NCBI RefSeq assembly: GCF_027942865.1
Contig: NC_134525.1
Span: 19,405,657-19,469,656 of the forward strand
From: Odontesthes bonariensis
Taxonomy: Eukaryota > Chordata > Actinopteri > Atheriniformes > Atherinopsidae
DNA: 64,000 nt
Reading direction: 5' to 3'
The notes under the pieces were generated by a model. The model was not told where the DNA came from. It saw nothing but the letters and a program-made list of their open reading frames with translations, and ran no database searches. A program made the translations under genes and the position numbers. Of the stretch, positions 39,764 to 50,401 are shown piece by piece. Each line of letters starts with the position of its first letter. Position 1 is the first letter of the stretch.

Positions 39764-41190
39764 CAACACCGTACTTGGTATATCTATAAGAAAATCAAAG
39801 GAATTTTTTTATATATATATATTTTTTGTGATTATATGATTATATTTTTCTGACTGCTAAGAGATTTACCATGAATGACATGAGAAAAGGGCACAAGATA
39901 GTAATTTTGATGATCATAGGGATTATTGAGTCTCTATTACATGGGCTTCCTCTCAGCTGGTACAATGGTTATTTGTTTTCTAAGTTGTATAAATGCATTT
40001 TGCTCTTTGACTCACCCAGCTTACCCTCCTCCACTCCTTTTTATGTGAAAGTGAAGTTGGCATAATGATTGTATTATAGGATGGATTCTCTACCCATCAT
40101 AGTATGCGTTTCAGTTTGTAATTTATCTGAACAACGGGGTGAGCTGAATTACAAGTTTGTACAATGTGAGCTTAATAAAGCCCATATCCTGAAGTAACAT
40201 CTGTAATCTGGATAATCATTTATTAAGAGACTGACGGAAGTTTATCTGTATTAATTTATCTTGTGAATTGGTGTAAATTCTTTTTAAGTCACATAAATAA
40301 AATCAAGGCATTTTACTTTATCTTTTATTTTTACGATTTTACTGGTTAACCCTAAAAAAAAAAGGTGCAGTTTAACCTTTCCTTGATAAGCTCTTCCACA
40401 AAAGATAAATAAAAGATGCAGGCAAGATCATCTTGTGGCAGACAGTTAAAGATCTAAACTTCCTCAACAGGTACAATCTGTCCGGTCCTAACTGAAACAC
40501 TCCACCTTCAACCCAATTTCATTGCAAAACTGCATGAACATTAGTATTTTTGTTGCATGAATATTTCACAAGGACTAAGTGACATGCAAAGCCGCGTTGG
40601 CGCCGCTACTTTAGAGTCAGCAGATTATCAAACAGACAGAGGATGATTAAGAGCTGACACTGGGTGAAAGTATAACTAGATGAATGGAGTTATCCTGGGG
40701 CTAAATTAAGACATTTTTGTTTGCCTTTTACCAACATGAATGAAGCCAGGAGCTTGCTGGTGTGCATTTGGCTGCCATTTTGTTGAGTGCGATAATTTTT
40801 CTCATGGGTTCCATCATATTGGCATATTACTGTGGTGGATTTTAGTCATGTGCCCCCCCCAAAAACTGAAACAGGATCTGTGTGTGTGTATATATATATA
40901 TATTTTTTTTAAATTACAAATGGCAGATGAGGTCAAGACAACCTGTGGTTCTTAACTGCTGAGGTGTTTTGCTGCCTGGTGGAGAAGAATAAAACGGCAC
41001 CGTATTGTAGCATAAATTCTGTTTAATCCTCAAAATTCACAAGAATGCAGTTTAACATAAAACCTGGACACCAGAATCCCAGAATGGGCTATATTTTGAT
41101 CATATTGTTTCCATTTTGGAGCTTTAAGATATTATTATTTTTTGGAGCCTGAACTTTACTGAAATGATTCTTTTAATGTTTCCCCATCTA
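39764..41190. other. Intergenic, nothing recognised
   Basis: AT-rich sequence with a short (AT)n run near 39812-39825 and another at about 40887-40902. No gene, RNA or element was recognised. Confidence 0.5.
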
Positions 41191-41194
41191 ATGA

Positions 41195-41232
41195 GTTCCC
41201 AATAGAATGCTATTAAGGTTAAGATATGTCAC
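41195..41232 (+). pseudogene. Relic of oxsr1 exon 14 end and donor site
   Basis: TATTAAGGTTAAGATATGTC here matches the exon 14/intron boundary at 29161-29180 with a single change, which turns the donor GT into AT. The match extends upstream at lower identity (CCCAATAGAATG against CCCATTAGTTTG). Confidence 0.6.
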
Positions 41233-41454
41233 CTAAAAATCAGAATGGGATTTCTCAGTCTAGGTCTCATCCTCTTATTGTACTCTTTCATCTTTTTAAA
41301 TTCCCAAATTTTAAACTTATTTCCATTTTTGAAGTTGAAATGAACAAAAACACACACAGGCCTAAAAGCTTAAAGAACAATATCTCAAAATGTGTAAAAG
41401 GACAAATTAAAGGTGCTCAAACAACTTTTTTTTTTTTTTTTCCTAATATCAAGA

Positions 41455-41520
41455 GTTTTGAAATGATTAATCTCAGCGTTGGTGTCAGCAGGCCTGGTGT
41501 CGCGGGGGAGTTCGTAATAA
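41455..41520 (+). pseudogene. Relic of oxsr1 exon 16
   Basis: TGGTGTCAGCAGGCCTGGTG is identical to part of exon 16 (29867-29935). It is followed by a shifted GGGGGAGTTCGTAATA corresponding to GGGAGGGACCTGGTAATA, and preceded by a weaker match to GTCTCCCAG. Exon 15 is not found between this relic and the exon 14 relic. Order and orientation match oxsr1. Confidence 0.65.
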
Positions 41521-41665
41521 CTAGGTGAAAAACGCATTCCTCTGCCAACTGATGCATTATATTTTTCTCACTCAGCATATTCCCCTGAAGGTTAGACATT
41601 TGTTTTACCAGTGCTTAATTGTGTAATTATCTACCAGTTTATCTTACTATAAGTGTCATTACCGC

Positions 41666-41667
<2 letters not shown>

Positions 41668-41697
<30 letters not shown>
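41668..41697. repeat. Poly-T run
   Basis: About 30 uninterrupted T, between the oxsr1 relics and the 3' end of the disabled transporter gene. Confidence 0.9.
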
Positions 41698-41703
<6 letters not shown>

Positions 41704-43054
41704 TGTGCAGTCATCCATGTTCTTTACTTTTAATGTTTCTTGCCATGGGGCTCCACTGTTAGTCACTCAGCCCTTGTCTTGTGTCTTTGAGTTATTATTA
41801 CTTGCTGTTAACCTCGAGGAGCTTGCAGGCTGGCTTGTTTTTAGTCGGTAGCATTCATGATAAGACAGGAACGGGGTGTGCAAGTTTCAGCACAACTAGC
41901 TTACTGCTTCTGAGTCTACTTGCAGCAAACCTATTACAGTCGACCAGTCCTGAGTCCTTTCTTCAAGGTCGCTTTATTTTACCCCAAAACGCACAATAGA
42001 AGGCATGTAATTGAGGTGATTTGATTGGCTAGCATTTTTTATTGCTGAATTGTTTATGGAAAGGCTTAATCTTAGAATAATTTTTTAGAATTGGGTGCAG
42101 TCTAGAGTTAAAAACTAAGTCAGGATGATTAACGTTAAGGGATGGAGCTAGCAAATGCATTCGGTCTATTAGTGACCTCCAAAGGTGCAGCAAAAGAAGA
42201 GTGTGGTGCATGTTTGTTACACTTCAGTTGTTCTTCAGTTTAATTAAGACAACACAACAAAATTCTGTCCGTTGTCTGGTTTTCTAAAATTAGAAACACA
42301 AGAAGGAACAAACACAACATATTAAGTGTGAAAGATAATTCAAATCACATTGTGCATGAATATTTTGCTTATTGGATGCGGTGATCAGCTCATACTTTAA
42401 CTCGGCGTGGTCCTGAAGTTCAACATTGAGGGTTTCAGGCAGCAACAAACAGAAACCACCAGCAGCAACTGGGATGATGCCATAAACTAACATAGGAATG
42501 GCATAATGGTGGACCTCCAGGAGCCTGATCATTGGTGCGAGGATGCCCGCAACACGGGCGCACATGGAGTTTATACCCACACCACTGTGTCTGCAAGAAT
42601 GCACGGTCAAAGCTGACATTATTTTGGTGGCAAAAATTACAGCGTTCTCTAAGAGTAACTGCCATATAATTACAATGTATTCATCACACAATATAAAAAA
42701 ATTTACACGTCACAATAAATAGTTTTCAGTATGTGATGCTACAAAGGCACTAAATATCCTAGTTTTTCTTTTTATGAGGGCTGTAAAATAATATCATATA
42801 ATGCTTCTGCCACTAATTAGATTAAGTTACAGAATATTCCCTCAAACATAAAGTGTAATCATTGGGATTTGTAGTTCTTTAGATGTTCCATGTAACTGCT
42901 ACAACCTTGTTTCCCAAATGGTTTAAAAAAAAAAAAAAAAAGTTAAAATATATTTGCACATGTTTTGGCTCTTTTTAAAAAAAATTATTTCATTTTGTAT
43001 CTTAGCTGGTTCATGAGGTTTCTTTGTGGGAGGGACTGGTGGTGCTTCTACTAG

Positions 43055-43170
43055 TTAGATTAGATTCAAATTTATTGTCATTGTGCTGAGTATAGGTACA
43101 GAGCCAATGAAATGCAGTTGGCATCTAACTAGAAGTGCAATATACATAATTATTTACATAAAGTGCAATG
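43055..43170. repeat. Dispersed fish repeat fragment
   Basis: TTTATTGTCATTGTGCTGAG, ACAGAGCCAATGAAATGCAG and AAGTGCAATATACA are phrases of a common teleost dispersed repeat, recognised from memory. It lies in intron 8 of the disabled transporter. Confidence 0.5.
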
Positions 43171-43966
43171 GAAATCTAATAGCAACACTGCATTTACTAG
43201 TGTTGTAAATGCAGTAACTCATCTCCATGCTCTGTTAGAGGGCAGTTTATTCATTTCCCTCTGCCAGCACCTGCTAAAGCTTCCTCTTTTACTTCTGTTG
43301 GCTCCAGAGGAGACTAGACGCTTCTAGAACTCGCACCTCATCGAATAGCACAAAGTATTATTACAGGGAAGTCCGGTCAGCCTCAACAGCCTGCCTCTCA
43401 GTTGTGTGTCTCATTAAGCACTCGGGTCCAGTTGTAAAAAGAATGCTCATCTCTAACCATGATTGCTTGATAACCTTGACCAAGCGATGTTTTTCAAAGC
43501 CGTTCAGAAAGGGACTTTTTTTTTTTTCCGTTACCTGTCGTGTTTACATGTAACCAAAGCAACCAGAAAAATGGCGCCCATGATGGTGATGGTCTTGTTT
43601 TTTGAAAGAGTGTATTTCAAGCCTAACAGATTGTTTGCTAACCCTTAACAAAGTGTTGCCTTGTTATTGATGGAACATATGTTGGTCTTGATCTCATGGC
43701 ACACAAAGACCCATGGCTGAAAGCGCAGTGCTTTGCAGCTCCATCCTACCACCTATCCTTCCTCCTTATGAGAACCTTTTGGCTTCTTAAATGAAAGACT
43801 TGAGAGTGCCACCTGCTCTGCTGTGGAAATGCTCATTCGAGTTGTTTTTCCCTCCTGCCCCTTGTAAGGGGCAGTTATTTAGGTTGAAGGACGTACTGCT
43901 GTTTCCACCTTCTATAATTCACCATACTTAGATATATCAGTCAGGGCTTCTTCATCATCTCCCGTT

Positions 43967-44075
43967 CAAAATGCTGTCGCTACACATCTTACGAGGACAA
44001 AAAGGCTTGAACACATCCCCTCTGAGCTGGTCTCCCCGCACTGGCTCCCTGTTACTTTTGGTGAAAAAATGACTA
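43967..44075 (+). mobile_element. Fragment of an L2/CR1-like LINE reverse transcriptase C-terminus
   Basis: The plus strand encodes QNAVATHLTRTKRLEHIPSE then LVSPHWLPVTF, the degraded counterpart of QNAAARVLM...[16 protein letters not shown] in the intact LINE at 50402-53437. It is a short 5'- and 3'-truncated relic in intron 8 of the disabled transporter gene. Confidence 0.65.
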
Positions 44076-44732
44076 TAGAGGCCCTGTACTGTCAAGCAGC
44101 TAAATCCAGAGAGCTTGTTAAAATGCAGTTGTGTGATATGTTGTGTTTGTACCATTTTTAGTTGAATACATGATTGGAATTATGCTGCTTCTTGTATTTC
44201 CTATTTAACTGTGTCCCAGCTTTATTAAACAGGATTGTAGTATGCAAGTGCAAAATCACATAATCCTGAATAGAAATAGATAGACTGATAGACAATACCT
44301 TAAAACTGTTGGATATAATTCTGCTGTATAAACGTAGGCTGTAGAAAAGGAGGCTGTGGCAGCAAATTTCCCCAGCACAGCTATGACTGTCACCACTACA
44401 GGAAGATCTGAAAGGTAAAGAATATTCACCATAAACATAAGATTGGCATGTACATTAAAGAACAATGGGGGGGATCATTACACTGTAACTTTAAAAGATT
44501 TTTTCAAAACAAAGTTATGCTCAGCATGTTAAAGGTACCTTTGGGAACAGCTAGGACCACCAGACAAGAGGCACCACCAAAGAACAGAAAACAACTTTCA
44601 CACATTCTCCTCCCGAAGCGTTGACTTAGTGTTAATGTGTTAGATGTCCAACATGTTCCATCTGTCTGATGTGCTGTCCATTTTAACCTGAACAAGTCAA
44701 AAAGTAATTGCAGAAAACACTTACAGCTTAAT

Positions 44733-44751
44733 GGGTTAGGGTTAGGGTTGA
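44733..44751. repeat. Short telomere-like GGGTTA repeat
   Basis: GGGTTAGGGTTAGGGTT, about three units of the vertebrate telomere motif, located in intron 5 of the disabled transporter between its fused exon and the Tc1 remnant. Confidence 0.7.
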
Positions 44752-44865
44752 TGTCTTATAAAGTCAATTTAATAGGAACTTGGTCTTGAAATTAGTACAA
44801 TCCAACCTGAGATGTGCAGCAACTTCAGGCCATCTTACACTGAGTTGTTTATGTAAGAAACACTG

Positions 44866-45640
44866 ACCCAAAATGCAGAAGAAGTGTTTGAAAAACGCAA
44901 TTACTCTGCTTCCACAGGAATTAGGGGGGGTAAGTAGCAGTAGTTTTTTTTTTTTTTTTTCAGTTTGCTGTTCTGGAGCATTTAGGAGGAAAGAGATCAG
45001 CAATGATCTGAGCTGCTGGCCGCCATCAATCTGGTAAGGGTTTTAATGCCACTTATAAACTATTTGTCTGACAGCTGAGTCCATTGTTCTACAGTGAGAA
45101 AGATTATTCACAGATTGATAATAATCAAGAAAGTTTCCAATATTCCCAGGAGTGGACGTCCCAGCAAGTTTTCACCGAGGTCAGACCATGCAATGCTCAG
45201 CGACACTGCAAAAAACCCAAGAACTACATCTCAGACTTTACAGGCCTCAGGCAGCACTGCTTTGGATCGCAAAGCTGAATGTGAACAAACCCCAAAACGT
45301 CTGGAACAATGAGATCAAAGTGGAGATGATTGGTCATAATACACAGCAGCATGTTTGGAGGAAACCAAACAGTATATCGGCACAAACACCTCACACCAGC
45401 TGTCAAGCACGGTGGTGGAGGGCTGATGATTTGGGCTTGTTCTGCAGCCACAGGACCTGGACACCTGGCAGTCATTGAGTCCACCATGAAATCTTCTGAG
45501 AATGTCTAGAGTCAAATGTGAGGCCATCGGACTGACAGCTAAAACAGGTCATTGACACAGCAGCAAATCTACAACAGAATGTCTGAAAGAGGAAAATAAA
45601 ATCAAGGTGTTGTAGTGGTAGTAGTTGAAATACTGTGGGG
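44866..45640 (+). mobile_element. Tc1/mariner transposon remnant, copy 2
   Basis: Same family and orientation as 37790-38720. Shared phrases include GTCAAGCACGGTGGTGGAG, CTTGTTCTGCAGCCACAGGA and AATCTACAACAGAATGTCTG, and it decays into several frames. It sits in intron 5 of the disabled transporter, opposite to the gene's strand, a few hundred bases from the deletion junction. Confidence 0.75.
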
Positions 45641-47823
45641 GTGAGAGAGCTGTCTGAAAAACTTTCAGAACATTGTAGAGAATATTTGAATGATATTCCT
45701 CCACAACATCTAAGATTGTCAACATCATACTATTATTATTATTACTTCAAGTTATAGCTGCTAAATGGGGTGCTAGAAGTGATTGAGTTTAACTGAATTT
45801 TCACACTATGCTTCTGCATTTTGGCTTAGTTTTTGTTAAACAAATAATGATGTCATGAAAATGGTACGAACTGTTGCTCATCTGATGGCTGTATTAACCT
45901 AATTTAAGGACCTGTTGAAGACCAGATTTAAAAAAAATCAACAATTTATTCACATCTTTGACGTCGGACTTCATTGTGGACGATCACCTCTTTCAGCAGA
46001 TCTTCTGGTACTTTCTTTTTGTTTACTCTTGCTGCACACTGGAGCTGTTTCCGTGCCTCTTCCATCCTGCCCTGCGTCATGAGCCAGCGAGCCGACTCTG
46101 TGAGAAACCTGTTGAAATACTCCGGAAATGTTTTGGCAAATAGCACGTGGAGAACGCGGCATTATACAGTACATTATGGCGAGCTGCTTACCGGTACATG
46201 GTCACCAGGACGATGACAAGAGGACTGAAAAGCACCAGCTGCTGAATCCTCCAGTCTTTAATCAAAAAGGCAATGCCAGACAATAGCATCTGTCCAATGG
46301 CAAAGAAACCTATGATGGATATCGTGCAAAGAGCCGACTTCGAAGGATCGGTCCATTCCACTGCTGCATGACAGAACAACATTGGCAATATTAACTTTTT
46401 ATTTTTCTTACAGTTTGCAATGATGTTTAGTTTTATAGTGACCACGTTAATGTTTTCGTATTTCCCCCCTCTGAAACTGTTTAAATCTTAATAAATACAT
46501 AAAGTTGAACTGATAACCAAATAACCTGCATTAGCACTGGTAAAAAGAAATGTATGAAAAGCACAAAACATTGACAATAATCACAAAAGATGAAAGCGGT
46601 TGCATACCCATGACGGATGCGTTCATAGCGTAGACAATACTGGCACTCCCACTGAGAAATTTGAGAACCATGTAAACATAAATGTTTGGTGAGAAGGCAG
46701 GGGTCACACCAAAGAGTAGCTGGAGGAGAAGCGACAGCAGGATTGCAAATCGTCTGCCAAACCTGAAAAGAGGACATGAGGATATAAAATGCACCTAAAT
46801 CTGCATAAGCAACACTGCATGTATATTTGATCCCAGTGAATTACTAAAAATCCCCAAACATTTCTGGTATTTGCGGTAATTTTACATTGCTTCTCAGGTG
46901 TTGCCTTCCCCATAAAATCCTTATTTTATGTCCATTAAATTTCATTCATGGTTAAAGCCTTTAATAAATCCCTGATTGAGATTGACAACACATTTCAGCT
47001 CTTCTATAAATCTTTATGATTACAGTGAATGAAAATAACCAAGGTTGGAATTCCCTGAAAACAGTAAGTTTGCAAAGCCAGAGCCAAACACTGAAATACT
47101 AGCTGTTGTTAATTTAATGTGAGTAACGGACTAATTCTATCCTATTGGGAAGATGTTACATAAAGATGATGTATTACCTGTCGGAAAGTGCCCCGAACAC
47201 AAGCGATCCAACCAGGACACCTGCCATGAAGAGGGACTGCGACACCTCATTCAAACCGCTGTGGTCACAAACCAAGTTAAACTGCACAGAGGACAATGGT
47301 TAAAAAAAAATTAAAAAAGGAGGGAAGTAGACAGATTAACAAACGGGCAGCAGGCTTTTAGACAAAAAATTACAAATAGGGATTTCAGGATAGAAACGTA
47401 CAGTGTTCAGTTACACCACAACACCAAATCAGATAAAGCTGTGATGTTTGGGAAATTGCAGAGGTTTGAACAGAGGATCTCCTGTTTGTCAACAAATATA
47501 TGTGAAAATCACTGAAATATTCAAAAGCAATGCTTCTCATTGAAAGATTTGAATGAATTAGCATATTTCTCCCTTTACGGTGCATATTATGATTAAACTA
47601 TTAAGATAAAGGGGCAAGCTCAGAAGACTCAGTGAGGGATCTCTGATGCTCCAGACTGCACTGAATCAAGATCCTTCCATCATAAATAGCTGATTTAAGC
47701 ACATGGGCAAGCGATTAGTGGGAAACATCTGTCAAGCATTACAATAGAGTGTTATATTCACAAATACCACTCAAAACTCGACTGTGCTAAAAAGAAGCCT
47801 TATGTCAACCTTGCCCTGAGGAA

Positions 47824-47945
47824 ATGTCAATTTCTTTGGGATTAGAGGCATCAGACAGTGGAAACACGTATTGTGGTCAGACCTTTGGCACTTTGAATTG
47901 CCTTATGTACAAATTGGCCCTACAAATAAACTTGCCTTGCCTTAC
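47824..47945 (+). repeat. LINE/SINE 3'-tail-like fragment
   Basis: Contains GGCACTTTGAATTGCC and ends in CTACAAATAAACTTGCCTTGCC, the style of end seen on fish non-LTR elements. It lies in intron 1 of the disabled transporter. Family not determined. Confidence 0.4.
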
Positions 47946-48370
47946 TAGTCAGTACACTAATTGCTCTGAACCAAATAAGAAATGGGCCACCCAGGCTGTT
48001 AATAGCAACAAGTGCAAAATGCAGGTTCAGTAAGGGTTTGGAGATTGCACGAGTGCTCATGGCAAAGCTCATTTATGCTTCTGTGATGGCAGCATTAATG
48101 CAGACAACTTTCTGCCTTTTGAGGTGAGATCTTTTCCAAGGAGAGATACTTTCTGCCCACGGTAGTAGAGGGTACAAGTACTGAACTGGCCTGTGTGCAG
48201 TGCTGACTTGTCCCCAACAAAGAATAATGTCAAATTTTGAAAGAAATAATACAACAACAACGGCACCGTGCTTTTTTTGTACACCTTTGAGATGTGTTTG
48301 CAGGAAGAATGAGACAAAACAACATGTAGAATACTTGACATCCTAAATACCAGAGTGTTGTGATAAATAA

Positions 48371-48445
48371 GAAGAACTTTTATTTATATAGCACCTTTCC
48401 TAGATAAAAATCACAAAGTGCTTTACACAGTATAAATAAGTAATA
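48371..48445 (-). repeat. Reversed non-LTR element tail
   Basis: TTTATTTATATAGCACCTTT followed by CACAAAGTGCTTTACACAGT is the reverse complement of the usual L2-type 3' end. It sits directly beside the exon 1 donor of the disabled transporter (GT at 48462), so the repeat ends within about 20 bases of a functional-looking splice site. Confidence 0.55.
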
Positions 48446-48837
48446 AATTATCTTTTTCTTACATCCGTCACAATGTTGGCAACGCCTGACTCAGCCTCAT
48501 AGATCCAGCCATCTGTACATCCTGTTGTATCATTTATGCCGTACTCTTCAATGGTTTCCAAATCCAGGTTCACAGGTGTGAACATTTTGCAACTTTCAAA
48601 CCTTCCATTCACATCCACGGGAATGGTGAGATTCCTTTGTCTCTCTTCTGTCAGATTTGGTCCACGCTCCAAAATCCAGTCAGTGTTACAGTGATGTGGG
48701 AAGCTCATGCCTGTAAATACCTGGCTCATCACATCAAAAGCTGGAAAAATGTTGGACATACATAATGAAAGAAGAAGGCATTTCTGAAACAAACCAAACT
48801 CTCCAATTTCTTTCAGGATCTGTCCAAAGTTGTTCAT

Positions 48838-50357
48838 TTTGATATGTGGCTTGACTTGCGGAGGCAATTCATAAAGGTAGTGTGAGAGAGATCACTATAA
48901 ATTATCTGGATAATTAATATTTAACCAAGCCCAATTAAGTTGGTCACTATATTTCCCTTCCTCTTTGAAATGGAAACAACAGTTGTAACCCTTATAGTAC
49001 TGTCAATAAAATATCTGATAGCTCAGTTAAATAAAATGAGAAGTGACAGATAACAGCAGTAACTTCACTATAAACACAAAATAGTTTTTGAAAAAGTTCC
49101 AGCACAGAATTAGATTAATGAATTGGGAAGAAAAGAGGAATATTCACACATATGATGACATAACATTAAAAACATAGTTGGTACAGTCAAACCAATTCAT
49201 GTCAACAAAGCTATATCTATATAGCACCTGTAAAGCAGTCGTGCAGCCCAAAGTGCTTTACAGCGCAAAGGATATAAAACAATATACAAAGAGATCAACA
49301 CGCACAAAAAAAATTTGCAAATGAAATTATAACATTAAAAGCAAAACGTCAAAATCAAACAAACAATAATTTGAATAAATTAAAACATCTGACACAAAAA
49401 GAAAGCTTCTTTTTTGGGGGGGGGCATGGAGACTAAGAATCTTTTTTTTTTTTTTTTTTTATGGCATGGTAAAGGTGTGAAGCCCTTTTCACCCTAACCT
49501 GCCAAGAGACAGAAAATTAGGTGAATTAGAGCAGCTTTATCAGGAATTAAGCTGCAGAAGCATTTACTTACTCTGGACTATTTTCAAAAAAAGAAAATAG
49601 ACCTGATCTAGTAAATGGTAAATGGACACAATCACACGGCAGTAGCTGTAAGGAGCTTAGAAATCAGGAGCACCTGAGGCATTTGTATATTTTCCACTTT
49701 GAGATCAGTAGGGGAGGTGGGATCGAACCACCAACTCTGCATATAGTAGACATGCATCACTCTTTTGTGAAATAGCTGCAGACTCTGATGTACCCTAGAA
49801 AATTAACGTATAGATAAAAAACAAGATGCTTTATTAACAAACATGGAGCAACATGGGCCACCTCTTGAAAAAGGGATTTTAGATGCTCCTTTGTGCTTAC
49901 CGCCTGAAAGGCTAACTCTGTATATGTCAGTGAATGTGTAACCTTATATAATTAGCTGACTGTGTGTGTAGCACAGCTCAAAACGTCTTCTTATGTAACC
50001 TTGTAATATTATTAATTAATGTCAAACACTTCCCTTTAATATGTAATACTTTTAAGAGTCAGTGTAGCGTGTTTACATCTAAGCTATCAGTCGGTAATGT
50101 CATTCATTTATGACCATCAACTTGTAAACACACAAATTACTCCACGACACACCCACATTGTGTAAATCATTTAACAACAAAGTGAAAACATGGTTTTAAG
50201 GTTAGATTTAGATAACAGCTAAGGTTCGAGTAAGGGGTGGGGTGATGAGCTCATGGGCATGTGTCCTGTGGTGAAGTTGTGGGTGTGTCATGCAATAAAA
50301 TTATAGTGTTGTGTAAGCATAGCAACATCCAAACACATTGCATAGATATGGATGAAT
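48838..50357. other. Sequence upstream of transporter copy B, with repeat fragments
   Basis: Holds a reversed non-LTR tail at 49195-49290 (ATATAGCACC ... CCCAAAGTGCTTTACAGCGC), a poly-G/poly-T patch at about 49411-49460, and a reversed SINE at 49598-49755. No promoter motif for the minus-strand gene was recognised with confidence. Confidence 0.5.
49598..49755 (-). mobile_element. tRNA-derived SINE, reversed
   Basis: The reverse complement of the B box reads here as GGGATCGAACCACC, preceded by the rest of the tRNA-like head and with the AAATGGTAAATGGACAC 3' phrase at the opposite end. Same broad family as the element at 7861-8107, degraded in the middle. Confidence 0.6.
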
Positions 50358-50401
50358 TTATTTGCCACCCTAAAACATGACAACCCAGGGCTCAGACCAG
50401 G

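Larger units (their letters stand above)
42244..48837 (-). pseudogene. slc22a13: Disabled slc22a13-like organic anion transporter gene (copy B)
   Basis: Exon blocks with correct splice sites: 48837-48463, 47281-47178, 46762-46608, 46363-46192, 46108-45988, then a fused block 44687-44539, then 44407-44299, 42590-42396 and 42283-42244. Lengths of exons 1-5 (375, 104, 155, 172, 121) and 8-9 (109, 195) equal those of the intact copy at 55783-59281. The fused block joins 45 nt of exon 6 to the last 85 nt of exon 7 through 19 nt of filler. This removes about 161 coding bases and the intervening intron, hence TM7-TM8, puts TAA at 44642-44640 right after MLDI, and shifts the frame. Skipping the block cannot repair phase (exon 5 ends phase 0, exon 8 needs phase 1). 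Otherwise typical: [18 protein letters not shown] start, glycosylation sites in loop 1, DRFGRR, ESARWLMTQGR, LLPET. Intron 5 carries a Tc1 remnant. A truncated product of about 324 residues (309 through exon 5 plus 15) is conceivable. Confidence 0.85.

Noticed and set aside
42435..42665. Alternative minus-strand frame over exon 9 of transporter copy B
   Set aside because: It is an out-of-frame shadow of the exon. The correct frame joins in phase and matches the intact copy.
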